Source: WHSW01 sp963722175
Lineage (GTDB): Bacteria > Actinomycetota > Thermoleophilia > Solirubrobacterales > 70-9
Length of the DNA: 64,000 nucleotides
Reading direction: 5' to 3'
Assembly (NCBI GenBank): GCA_963722175.1
Contig: CAVRKA010000005.1
Coordinates: 62,001-126,000, forward strand
Positions 33,884-42,324 of this stretch are shown piece by piece. How positions within the stretch are numbered: position 1 is the stretch's first letter; every line of letters begins with the position of its first letter. The notes under the pieces were generated by a model. The model ran no database searches. It saw only the letters and a list, made by a program, of their open reading frames with translations, and was not told where the DNA came from. The translations under genes and the position numbers were made by a program.

Positions 33884-35596
33884 TCAGGCCGCCTTCCGCG
33901 CGCGCTCGGCACGGCGCAGCCCGGCGACCCATTCGCCGGCGTCGATCTCGCCCTCGATCAGCGCCGCGAGCCCCTCGAGGCTGGGCGCCTCGACCCCAGC
34001 CGCGGCGACCGTCTCGGCGATCAGCGGGACCGAGTCGAGGGCCTCCGAGGCCTGGCCGATCCGGCCCGGGATCTTCTCCGCCGGAACGCCGGCGCCGAGC
34101 AGTTCGCCGGCCTGGCGGTTGCGGCTCTTCGGAGCGAGCACGGTCGCGGTCAGGTCGCCGACTCCGGCGAGCCCCGAGAAGGTCTCGAGGCGGCCGCCGC
34201 GGACGAGCGCGAACTCGACGCACTCGCGCCAGACCCCGGCGGCGGCGATCCCGGCGGCGTTGAGGCCAAAGCGCTCGGCGGCGGCCGCGGCGAGCGCCGC
34301 GGCGTTCTTCGAGGCGCCGGCGACCTCGACCCCGGCGACGTCGTCCGTGCGCTCGCAGACCAGCCCGGCGCGATCGAAGACCTCGCCCAACATCGCGCGC
34401 AGGTCGGGATCGGCGCTGCCGAGGACGAGGGCCGCCATCCCCGCCGCGGCCTCGCGCGCGTGCGCCGGGCCGCCGAGGCAGGCGATCGCCCGAGCGCGGA
34501 CCCGCTCGGAGACGTACTCGTTCGGCAGTGCCCCCATCGGCTGCACGAAGCCCTTCGAGAGCAGCAGGACCGAGGCGCGCGAACCGATCCGGTCGGCGAG
34601 CGCGCCGACCACGTTCGGGAGCGCCGACGAGGGGACCGCGAGGCAGATCAGGTCACACCCGGCGAGCTCGATCTCGGTCGAGCGCTTGACGGCGAGGCCG
34701 TCGGGCAGCTTCACCCCGGGCAGGTACTCCTCGTTCTCGCGCTTGCGGTTGATCTGCGCGGCCTTCTCGTCGGTGCGGGTGCCGAGCTCGACCTCGAGCC
34801 CGCCGCGGGCGAGCAGGACCGCGACCGCCGTGCCCCAGCTGCCGGCGCCGATCACGGCGGCCTTGCGCAGCGGCGGCAGGCCGCCGAGCCACTCCCACTG
34901 CAGCTCGATGTTCGGCCAGATCCGGTCGGTGACCGAGGCCGCGAGCGCCGGCGAGGGACGCTCGGTGCGCGGGAAGGTCAGCGGCTTGCCGGCGCGGAGC
35001 TTCACCTTGCGCGGCCGGATCCGCCAGCCGCGGCGGACCTCCTCGGAGCCCTGGACGGCGATCGGGAGCACCGGCGCGCCGGTCTCGAGCGCCAGCCGGC
35101 CGACCCCGCGCTTCGGGCGCCCGAGCGAGCCGGTCCGGTGCCGGGTCCCCTCCGGGAAGATGACCACGGTGCCGCCGCGCTCGACGATCAGCCGGGCGGT
35201 GTCGATCGCGGTCTCGTCCGACTGGCCGCGGCGGATCGGGAAGGCGCCGAGTCGCGACAGGAACCAACCCTGCCAGCGCTTCTCGAACAGCTCGACCTTG
35301 GCGACGAACTGCAGCCGCCGGCGCCACGGGAGAAAGGCGCCGATCACGAACGGGTCGAGGAAGCTGCGGTGGTTGGAGGCGACGATCAGTCCGCCCTTGA
35401 AGCGGGCGTGCTCGCGGCCCGAGCGCTGGAGCCGGAAGTAGACGAGGAAGGCCGGGACCAGGATCACCCTCGCGAGGTAGTAGAGGACGCGGCTCGTGCC
35501 CTTCTCGCGCGCGAAGCGGTGGTAGCGCTCGAAGCGCTCCTGGCTGATCACGTCGTCGTGGCGCGGCGGCGCCGAGCGTCGCTGGGACTCGTCCAT
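33884..35596 (-). CDS. Fusion of 1-acylglycerol-3-phosphate acyltransferase (PlsC) and glycerol-3-phosphate dehydrogenase (GpsA)
   Basis: A 570-aa protein joining two steps of phosphatidic acid synthesis. Residues ~50-230 are a PlsC-type acyltransferase: NHRSFLDP (H-x4-D motif), FPEGTRHRTGSLG and the later VLPIAVQG. Residues ~245-565 are a GpsA-type dehydrogenase: GAGSWGTAVAVLLARGG nucleotide loop, SKGFVQ, ASKNAAALAAA with the catalytic Lys, and FSGLAGVGDLTATV. It could make glycerol 3-phosphate and acylate the lysophosphatidate in one polypeptide. Both active sites look intact. No start codon lies at the domain junction that would suggest separate genes. The ATG at 35596 begins before the first helix. 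Confidence 0.9.
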   Translation of the reverse strand: MDESQRRSAPPRHDDVISQERFERYHRFAREKGTSRVLYYLARVILVPAFLVYFRLQRSGREHARFKGGLIVASNHRSFLDPFVIGAFLPWRRRLQFVAKVELFEKRWQGWFLSRLGAFPIRRGQSDETAIDTARLIVERGGTVVIFPEGTRHRTGSLGRPKRGVGRLALETGAPVLPIAVQGSEEVRRGWRIRPRKVKLRAGKPLTFPRTERPSPALAASVTDRIWPNIELQWEWLGGLPPLRKAAVIGAGSWGTAVAVLLARGGLEVELGTRTDEKAAQINRKRENEEYLPGVKLPDGLAVKRSTEIELAGCDLICLAVPSSALPNVVGALADRIGSRASVLLLSKGFVQPMGALPNEYVSERVRARAIACLGGPAHAREAAAGMAALVLGSADPDLRAMLGEVFDRAGLVCERTDDVAGVEVAGASKNAAALAAAAAERFGLNAAGIAAAGVWRECVEFALVRGGRLETFSGLAGVGDLTATVLAPKSRNRQAGELLGAGVPAEKIPGRIGQASEALDSVPLIAETVAAAGVEAPSLEGLAALIEGEIDAGEWVAGLRRAERARKAA

Positions 35597-35626
35597 GTGT
35601 GTGCCTACACGGGCGCGCGCGCGGCG

Positions 35627-36043
35627 TTACGTGTTTGGGCTGCTCGTAACGTTTCCTGCGCCCGGCCAGACCTCGCTGGTCCAGCGCTGGGAGACCGACG
35701 GCGCCGAGAAGAAGCCGATCACGCGGAGGTCCTCGGTGCCGGTGTTGCGGAGGTCATGCGGCGTGCCCTCGGTGAGCACGATCACGTCGCCGGCGCGGAC
35801 CGGGTGCGCCCCGTCGGCGAGCAGCAGCTCGCCCTCCCCGGCGACGAAGAACTGCGTCTCCTCGGCGGTGTCGGTGTGGTTGCCGAGGCGCTTGCCCGGC
35901 GGGACCGCGAAGTAGATGACCGTCGAGCTCTCGGCGCCGTGGCCGCCGTAGGCGAAGTAGCCGCCCACCCACTCGGCGTCGTCCGAGCTCGTCGACTTCA
36001 GATCGGCGGTTTCCAGCTCGTCGATGTTGAGCGGTGAGTCCAT
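35627..36043 (-). CDS. Cupin-domain protein
   Basis: A 138-aa single cupin barrel. Motif 1 is GKRLGNHTDTAEETQFFVAGEG (only the HTDTAEE part carries ligands: His, Glu) and motif 2 is GTPHDLRNTG with His, so a metal could be bound, although the first motif has one His fewer than the classic set. No enzyme-specific signature; roles range from sugar isomerisation to small-molecule sensing. The ATG at 36043 is the first good start after the alcohol dehydrogenase gene, 47 bp upstream on the same strand; the two may be cotranscribed. Confidence 0.8.
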   Translation of the reverse strand: MDSPLNIDELETADLKSTSSDDAEWVGGYFAYGGHGAESSTVIYFAVPPGKRLGNHTDTAEETQFFVAGEGELLLADGAHPVRAGDVIVLTEGTPHDLRNTGTEDLRVIGFFSAPSVSQRWTSEVWPGAGNVTSSPNT

Positions 36044-36090
36044 GGACCACGGAGCTTCCCACCCGCGTCCAGCGTGCCTGGACGAACGGA

Positions 36091-37098
36091 CTACCAGGCG
36101 TCTTCGATCAGCGCCCGGATCTCGCGCTCGCCCGGCACGTCGGGCGTGAGCTGGAGCTCCGGCCGGGCCATGATCGCCTTCACCGCCGCGTCCAGGCGGT
36201 CGCGATCGGGGTCGAGCTGCGAGAGCCGCCTCGGCCCGCCTCCGAGCTCCTCGACCCGCTCGCGCAAGCCGTCCCGCTTCGTGCCCAGCGCCCGCGCCAG
36301 CGCGGTCATCTGCTTGGAGGCGCGCGGGATCAGCGCCTCGAGCACGAGCGGCAGCATCGTCGCGTTTGTCTCCGCGTGCGGGATCCGCAGCTCGCGGACC
36401 AGCGACTGGCAGATCACGTGGTGGAGGCTGAACAGGGCCGAGTCGAGCGCGTAGGCGCAGAGCAGCGAGCCCAGCGCGAGCTGCGCCGGGGCGCGCTCCG
36501 AGCGCTCGGTGTCGAGCCCTTTCGCGATCAGGCTTGCCCCGCGCAGCGCGGTCATCTCCGAGACCGGGTTGGCGAGCGGCGTGTAGAGCGAGTCGGCGCC
36601 GTGGGCGAGCGCGTTCATCGCGCTGGCGCGCAGGCGCTCCTCCGCCAGGCCGACCATCAGCGGTGGATCGGCGATCACGACCTCGGGGCGCACCAACCCG
36701 TCGCGGGCCTCCTGCCCCTCGGGCAGGCGGTGGATACGCGTCATCTCGGCCCCGGAGAGCGTCGTCGGGAGGGCCGCGACCCGGCCGCCGCGAACGGCGG
36801 CGATCGCCTTCGCCGCGTCGATCACCCGCCCGCCGCCGAGCGCCACCAGGTCGTTGCCCTCGACGTCGTCGAACAGCCGCGCGGCGACCTCGTTGACGGG
36901 TCCCGGGGGAACGTGGTGAAAGCACGCAGCGTCCTCCGCCAGCTCCACGGACGCGGCTCCCATCGCCCGCTCGGTGGTCAGCAGCTCGTAGTCGTGGAAC
37001 CCGTGTCCGGCGAGGATCGCCGTGGCGTCCGCGACCACGCCGGCGCGGAAGTGGATCGTCCGCTCCCCGTCACGCCAAGTGAATTCCTCCTCACTCAC
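36091..37098 (-). CDS. Iron-containing alcohol dehydrogenase family (maleylacetate reductase-like)
   Basis: A 335-aa group III alcohol dehydrogenase-fold protein. GGGRVIDAAKA (~89-99) binds the NAD(P) pyrophosphate, LPTTLSGAEMT (~107-117) is the maleylacetate reductase/ADH strand, and metal ligands are NALAHGADSLY (~162-172), LHHVICQSL and PHAETNATM. The substrate is not certain. The GTG at 37098 lies one nucleotide beyond the discriminator base of the upstream tRNA-Thr, so the mRNA must either include the tRNA or begin at its processed 3' side. No other in-frame start keeps the N-terminal strand. Confidence 0.85.
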   Translation of the reverse strand: MSEEEFTWRDGERTIHFRAGVVADATAILAGHGFHDYELLTTERAMGAASVELAEDAACFHHVPPGPVNEVAARLFDDVEGNDLVALGGGRVIDAAKAIAAVRGGRVAALPTTLSGAEMTRIHRLPEGQEARDGLVRPEVVIADPPLMVGLAEERLRASAMNALAHGADSLYTPLANPVSEMTALRGASLIAKGLDTERSERAPAQLALGSLLCAYALDSALFSLHHVICQSLVRELRIPHAETNATMLPLVLEALIPRASKQMTALARALGTKRDGLRERVEELGGGPRRLSQLDPDRDRLDAAVKAIMARPELQLTPDVPGEREIRALIEDAW

Positions 37099-37099
37099 A

Positions 37100-37172
37100 A
37101 GCCCGCCCTCGGATTTGAACCGAGATAACCCAAATTACAAATTTGGTGCTCTACCAGTTGAGCTAGGCGGGC
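37100..37172 (-). tRNA. tRNA-Thr (anticodon TGT)
   Basis: Complete 73-nt cloverleaf read on the minus strand: acceptor GCCCGCC/GGCGGGC with discriminator T, D-arm GCTC/GAGC, anticodon stem CCAAA/TTTGG with loop TTTGTAA (anticodon TGT at loop positions 3-5), T-arm CTCGG/CCGAG with loop TTCAAAT. No CCA is encoded and no intron interrupts it. The upstream nuclease gene ends inside it: its TAG is tRNA bases 8-10. Confidence 0.95.
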
Positions 37173-37612
37173 AGCTCGTAATCGCGCGCCCAATGTACGC
37201 GCTGGCATTGTCCGTTACGAGCGGGTTCCACGCGCAAAGTCATCCGCGTTCCTGGGGCGAGGTCGACAGGCACGCAATAGACGGCGCCCGGAAACTCAGG
37301 ACAGTGGACGAGAAACACGTCGGCTTCCCCTCGATAGCCGCGTGTGACGTTCCGCGTCTTGCTCGTAACGACGCTTCGGGCGCTGAACAGGATCGTGCCA
37401 AGTCGGAAGCGGCCCGTTTTGCACTGCGCCCGCACAAAGCTCCCCTTCAGATCCAGAACGAGGTCGTAGCGCTGGTTCACGCCAAAAGGCAGTAAGACTG
37501 GATAGCCGTGGCGCACGAGATGCGAAAGGATCGCCCCCTCGGTCCGTTGACCGACATCCACCCGGTGATCATTGAGAGTCGGTGCTTTCACGAGTAGCTC
37601 CGAAGCGTTCAC
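37163..37612 (-). CDS. PD-(D/E)XK endonuclease related to intron-encoded homing nucleases (I-Ssp6803I-like), overlapping tRNA-Thr
   Basis: A 149-aa protein with the PD-(D/E)XK nuclease core: Glu25 in RTEGAIL, Asp50 in RYDLVLD, and Gln63/Lys65 in AQCKTGR, then a strand pair (ADVFLVHCPE, AVYCVPVDL) typical of the Pfam PDDEXK_5-type group that includes the group I intron enzyme I-Ssp6803I. It lacks any intron here and stands alone. Base composition is visibly lower in G+C than its neighbours, a sign of transfer. The GTG at 37612 has TAGCTT 6 nt upstream. The stop codon is formed by bases 8-10 of tRNA-Thr, so nuclease and tRNA share a transcript. Activity and target are unknown. Confidence 0.75.
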   Translation of the reverse strand: MNASELLVKAPTLNDHRVDVGQRTEGAILSHLVRHGYPVLLPFGVNQRYDLVLDLKGSFVRAQCKTGRFRLGTILFSARSVVTSKTRNVTRGYRGEADVFLVHCPEFPGAVYCVPVDLAPGTRMTLRVEPARNGQCQRVHWARDYELPA

Positions 37613-37618
37613 GCTTCG

Positions 37619-37624
37619 AAGCTA
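37619..37624 (-). promoter_or_regulatory. -10 element (TANNNT) for the nuclease-tRNA-Thr unit, leaderless start
   Basis: TAGCTT on the minus strand ends 6 nt before the GTG at 37612. It overlaps a small palindrome, GCTTCGAAGC (37613-37622). Confidence 0.45.
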
Positions 37625-37680
37625 TCCGACCCAAACGCACTCGTGGCGCGCACCCTGTGCCAAAGCCGTCACGAAATAGA

Positions 37681-37712
37681 TTCGCCGCGGCGCCATGCGG
37701 CACCGCGGCGAA
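37681..37712 (-). terminator. Rho-independent terminator of the sigH-like gene
   Basis: Perfect 10-bp arms TTCGCCGCGG (37681-37690) and CCGCGGCGAA (37703-37712). Read on the minus strand the hairpin is followed by ATCTATTTCG, moderately T-rich. Confidence 0.65.
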
Positions 37713-37740
37713 TGAGGAAGGCGCAGGATCCGTGGCGGCT

Positions 37741-38508
37741 CTAGACCAGGACCTCGCGCCCTGAGATGTGCGCGGCGACCTTGCGCTTCACCCGCTGCAG
37801 GGCGTTGTCGACCGTCTTCGTGTCGCACTCGAGCCGCTCGCCGATCTCCTCGTACGAGTAGCCGTCGAGGTAGAGCGACAGCACCCGGCTCTCGAGCTCG
37901 GAGAGCACGCTCGACAGGCATGAGACAAGGGCCTGCAGCTCCTCGCTGGCGATCGCCCGCTGGGCCGGCTCCTCGGAGATCGGTCCCGGCAGGATGTCCT
38001 CGAGCGTCGTCTCGGCCTCGCCCGACGCGGCCGGCGACTGGGCGAACGAGACGTACTGGTTCAGCGGTGCGTGCTTGTTGCGACTGGCGGTCTTGACCGC
38101 GGTGATGATCTGCCGCGTGATGCAGAGCTCGGCGAAGTTGCGGAAGCTCGACTCGCGGTCGGTACGGAAATCCCTGATCGCTTTGTAGAGGCCGACGAGC
38201 CCCTCCTGGATCAGGTCGTCGGAGTCGCCGCCGAGCAGGAAGTACGACGAGGCCTTGAGGCGGACGAAGCCGCGATAACGCTTCACGATCCGGTCGTAGG
38301 CGTCGGCGCTGCCCTTCTTGGCGAGCGCGACGAGGTACGTATCCTCAAGCTCCGCTTGAGAGTCAGGTCTCCGGGCGGCGGGTGCGGGCGCCGCTGCTGC
38401 GAGTTGTTGGGTCGGTACGGCCACTGGTCCCTCCATCTTTGGTCTAGAACCCGTGGCGCCACTACCTCCCAGATGGGCGCCCTCTCCTCCGGGTGAACCA
38501 CCGGTCAT
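37741..38508 (-). CDS. sigH: Alternative sigma factor, SigH/Spo0H-like
   Basis: A 255-aa sigma-70 family protein with a disordered Ala/Pro-rich N-terminus of about 45 residues. Region 2 (DDLIQEGLVGLYKAIRDF and FAELCITRQIITAVKTASR, with KHAPLN) and region 4 (LELESRVLSLYLDG-type helix, then SYEEIGERL and VDNALQRVKRK) resemble Bacillus Spo0H closely from memory of that sequence. Homologues sit beside rlmB and cysS in Firmicutes, as here. The ATG at 38508 follows GAGGA; a consensus-like promoter and a terminator flank the gene, making it monocistronic. What it controls in a non-sporulating actinobacterium is unknown. Confidence 0.9.
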   Translation of the reverse strand: MTGGSPGGEGAHLGGSGATGSRPKMEGPVAVPTQQLAAAAPAPAARRPDSQAELEDTYLVALAKKGSADAYDRIVKRYRGFVRLKASSYFLLGGDSDDLIQEGLVGLYKAIRDFRTDRESSFRNFAELCITRQIITAVKTASRNKHAPLNQYVSFAQSPAASGEAETTLEDILPGPISEEPAQRAIASEELQALVSCLSSVLSELESRVLSLYLDGYSYEEIGERLECDTKTVDNALQRVKRKVAAHISGREVLV

Positions 38509-38542
38509 TCCTCGACCTGAAGTTCACCCTTATGTAGACCGT

Positions 38543-38572
38543 ACTGTATGCCGTCGGACATAGTTCTGTCAA
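38543..38572 (-). promoter_or_regulatory. Housekeeping-type promoter of the sigH-like gene
   Basis: On the minus strand TTGACA (38567-38572) is followed after 18 nt by TACAGT (38543-38548). The expected start is about 28 nt before the ATG, leaving room for the GAGGA ribosome binding site. This is the best -35/-10 pair in the window. Confidence 0.6.
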
Positions 38573-38630
38573 CCTCGCCGAGGTTTCCGCAAGATCGGTT
38601 GCAGTTTGCGTGGTCCGTCCTGACGAGGTG

Positions 38631-39296
38631 CTAAATCCGCCCCCGCTGACGCACCGCCTCGAACAGGACGGCCGCGGCGGCGGCCGAGACGTTCAGCGAG
38701 GCCACCCTCCCCCGAACCGGGATCGAGATCAGCTTGTCGCAGCGCTCGGCGACCAACCGGCGCAGCCCCTTGCCCTCGCTGCCGAGGACGAGGACGACCT
38801 TGCCGGTCAGGTCGGTCTGCGTATATGGACTCTCGGCGTTCGCCTCGGCACCGTAGATCCAGGCGCCCGAGTCCTTGGCGCGCGCCAGCCACTGGGCGAG
38901 GTTGGTGACCCGGGCGATCGACAGGTGCTCGACCGCCCCCGCCGAGGCCTTCGCCGCCGCCGGGGTAACCGACGCCGCCCGGCGGCCGCAGATCACCAGG
39001 CCGTCGAGCCCGGCGGCCTCAGCCGAGCGGGCGACGGCGCCGAGGTTGTGCGGGTCCTGGACCTGGTCGAGGGCGACGACCAGGGCGTCCGGCTTGTCGA
39101 GCAGGCGGTCGGCCTCCACGTAGGGATACGGATCGACCTCGGCGACGATCCCCTGGTGATCGGGCGAGCCCGCGATCGTCGTGAGCTCTTGCGGGTCGGT
39201 GTCCTCCGACGTCCACACCCGGCGCACCCGGCGCCGGCCGCGCTTCGCCTCGGCGACCGGCCGCCGGCCGTAGACGATCTCGGCACCGCCGGCGAT
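38631..39296 (-). CDS. rlmB: 23S rRNA (guanosine-2'-O)-methyltransferase RlmB
   Basis: A 221-aa SpoU/TrmH-class (SPOUT knot) methyltransferase acting on G2251-type sites of 23S rRNA. The N-terminal substrate-binding domain starts IVYGRRPVAEAKRG; the knot motifs are VALDQVQDPHNLGAVARSA (motif 1), LVLGSEGKGLRRL (motif 2) and IPVRGRVASLNVSAAAA (motif 3). The start is odd: no ATG, GTG or TTG lies between the in-frame TGA at 39312-39314 and the GTG at 39227, which would delete the first domain strand. ATC at 39296 follows AGGAAGG (39306-39312) by 9 nt and is taken as start. It is 4 bp after cysS. Confidence 0.85.
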   Translation of the reverse strand: MAGGAEIVYGRRPVAEAKRGRRRVRRVWTSEDTDPQELTTIAGSPDHQGIVAEVDPYPYVEADRLLDKPDALVVALDQVQDPHNLGAVARSAEAAGLDGLVICGRRAASVTPAAAKASAGAVEHLSIARVTNLAQWLARAKDSGAWIYGAEANAESPYTQTDLTGKVVLVLGSEGKGLRRLVAERCDKLISIPVRGRVASLNVSAAAAAVLFEAVRQRGRI

Positions 39297-39300
39297 CGGG

Positions 39301-40665
<1,365 letters not shown>

Positions 40666-40671
40666 GGCGGA

Positions 40672-40677
40672 AACCTA
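40672..40677 (-). promoter_or_regulatory. -10 element (TANNNT) for cysS-rlmB, leaderless start
   Basis: TAGGTT on the minus strand ends 6 nt before the ATG at 40665. Confidence 0.5.
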
Positions 40678-40708
40678 TTCGCACGACCGCGCCCCGACCG
40701 TTCCGCTC

Positions 40709-40714
40709 TATGAT
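40709..40714 (+). promoter_or_regulatory. -10 element (TANNNT) for the acyltransferase gene, leaderless start
   Basis: TATGAT ends 8 nt before the ATG at 40723. Confidence 0.45.
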
Positions 40715-40722
40715 CGGCCGCG

Positions 40723-41739
40723 ATGGCTGATCCGAGCGCGCTCGGCGAGCAGGCGAAGCAGAACGGCGGCTCGCACACCGCGGAGCGAAACGGCTCCGGG
40801 CTGGGCGACCGCCTTGGGCCCCTGAGCGACGCCGCGCGCGCCGGCAGCGAGAGCCTCGCCGGCGCCGGCGGCAGGCTGCTCGGCGCCGGGCGCCGCCTGA
40901 CCGGCCAGGCGCTCGGCGCCGCCGTGAAGCGCGCCCAGGCGGCGCTGACCGCCGACCTCGACGACCGCGACCCTGACTACATCCGCGAGAACCTGCCGCT
41001 CTCGTGGCTGCTGGCGACGCTCTGGTACCGGGCCGAGGTCCGCAACATGGGCAACGTCCCGGAGAAGGGGCCCGTGCTCCTGGTCGGCAACCACACCGGC
41101 GGCAACATGTCGCCCGAGGTGATCGTGCTGCCGCTCGCCTTCACCACCTACTTCGGGGTCGAGCGGCCCTTCTACCAGCTCGCCCACAACCTCGTCCTCG
41201 CCTCGCCGTTCGGCCCCTTCCTGCGCCGCTACGGGGCGATGGCGGCCTCGCACAAGCACGCCGAGGCGGCGCTCGACGCCGGCGCCGCGGTACTCGTCTT
41301 CCCGGGCGGCGACTGGGAGGTGCACCGCCCCTCCTGGGAGGGCAACAAGATCGACCTCGCCGGGCGCAAGGGGTTCATCAAGCTCGCCCTCAACGCCGGT
41401 GTGCCGATCGTCCCCGTGGTCACGATCGGCGGCCAGGAGACGGCCCTCTTCCTCAGTCGCGGCGCCTGGCTCGCGAAGCTGACCGGCGCCGACCGCCTGC
41501 TGCGGCTCAAGGTGCTGCCGATCTCGCTCTCGCTGCCGTGGATCGTCAACGTCGGCGACCTGATGGGACACATCCCGCTGCCGGCGAAGATCACGATCGA
41601 GGTCGGCCCGCCGATCGACCTGATCGAGGAGTTCGGCCCCGAGCCCGACCCCGACGAGATCTACGAGCACCTCACGCGGCTGATGCAGGAGACCCTCGAC
41701 GGGCTCGCCGCCGAGCGGCGCTTCCCGGTGATCGGCTAG
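40723..41739 (+). CDS. Lysophospholipid acyltransferase family protein (LPLAT/DAGAT-like)
   Basis: A 338-aa acyltransferase. An Ala/Gly-rich N-terminal ~70 residues may lie on the membrane surface. The catalytic His is in VGNHTGGNMSPE (the Asp of the classic H-x4-D is replaced), VFPGGDWEVHRPSWEG (~193-208) is the FPGG motif of the diacylglycerol acyltransferase branch, and GVPIVPVVTIGG closes the fold. It would acylate a lysolipid or glycerolipid. It starts a run of lipid-related plus-strand genes; the SRPBCC gene follows by 4 bp. Confidence 0.82.
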   Translation: MADPSALGEQAKQNGGSHTAERNGSGLGDRLGPLSDAARAGSESLAGAGGRLLGAGRRLTGQALGAAVKRAQAALTADLDDRDPDYIRENLPLSWLLATLWYRAEVRNMGNVPEKGPVLLVGNHTGGNMSPEVIVLPLAFTTYFGVERPFYQLAHNLVLASPFGPFLRRYGAMAASHKHAEAALDAGAAVLVFPGGDWEVHRPSWEGNKIDLAGRKGFIKLALNAGVPIVPVVTIGGQETALFLSRGAWLAKLTGADRLLRLKVLPISLSLPWIVNVGDLMGHIPLPAKITIEVGPPIDLIEEFGPEPDPDEIYEHLTRLMQETLDGLAAERRFPVIG

Positions 41740-41743
41740 CGGC

Positions 41744-42238
41744 GTGAGGCTGAACGAGTCGATCGTCGTCTCGGCCCGGCCGCAACTGGTCTGGGACTTC
41801 ATCACCGAGCCCGCCAACGCGCTCACCTACTTCTCCGGGATCACCCGCTGGGAGGTCGAGGGGGACCGGCGGACCGGGCTCGGCGCCCGCTACCGGATGC
41901 TGATGCGGGTCGGGGCCGCCGAGATGGGCGGGCTGGTCGAGGTCGTCGAGTTCTCCGAGCCGCTGGACATGGCGTGGTCGTCGGTCACCGGGGTCGACCA
42001 GCGGGGCCGCTGGCGCCTGCGCAAGGCCGGCGGCGGGCGCACGCGGGTCGAGTTCCGGTTCGCCTACGGGGTCGCCGGCGCCGGGATCACGGGCTACATC
42101 TCCGAGCGGGTCTCGGCCCCGACGGTCCGCCGCCACCTGCGCCGCACGCTGCAGCAGCTGAAGCGCGAGGTCGAGCGCGAGCAGCTGCGCGAGGACAGCG
42201 CCCGCCGACGGGCCGAGCGCGAAGCCGCCACCGCGTAG
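41744..42238 (+). CDS. SRPBCC (START/Bet v 1-like) family protein
   Basis: A 164-aa helix-grip-fold protein that probably binds a hydrophobic ligand. It begins RLNESIVVSARPQLVWDFI, the usual first strand, and includes MAWSSVTGVDQRGRWRLR and a long amphipathic C-terminal helix (RRHLRRTLQQLKREVEREQL). No catalytic residue is identifiable. GTG at 41744 follows the acyltransferase stop by 4 bp, so the two form an operon; tandem hairpins end it. Confidence 0.8.
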   Translation: MRLNESIVVSARPQLVWDFITEPANALTYFSGITRWEVEGDRRTGLGARYRMLMRVGAAEMGGLVEVVEFSEPLDMAWSSVTGVDQRGRWRLRKAGGGRTRVEFRFAYGVAGAGITGYISERVSAPTVRRHLRRTLQQLKREVEREQLREDSARRRAEREAATA

Positions 42239-42262
42239 AAACCGGCGGCACCTGCGCATAAA

Positions 42263-42279
42263 CCCCGGTATTTGCGGGG
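42263..42279 (+). terminator. First of two tandem hairpins after the SRPBCC gene
   Basis: CCCCG (42263-42267) pairs with CGGGG (42275-42279) around a 7-nt A/T-rich loop. Confidence 0.4.
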
Positions 42280-42305
42280 CCGGTTCGCGGCGCTGGCCGA
42301 ACCGG
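42280..42305 (+). terminator. Second tandem hairpin before the SCP2-hydrolase gene
   Basis: CCGGTTCG (42280-42287) pairs perfectly with CGAACCGG (42298-42305). It could be a terminator or an operator for the next gene, whose TAGTCT -10-like element starts 5 bp later. Confidence 0.4.
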
Positions 42306-42324
42306 TCGCTAGTCTCGGGCGCAG

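Noticed and set aside
37100..37172. Group I intron or split tRNA at tRNA-Thr
   Set aside because: The cloverleaf is continuous in 73 nt, leaving no room for an intron. The nuclease gene lies outside it.
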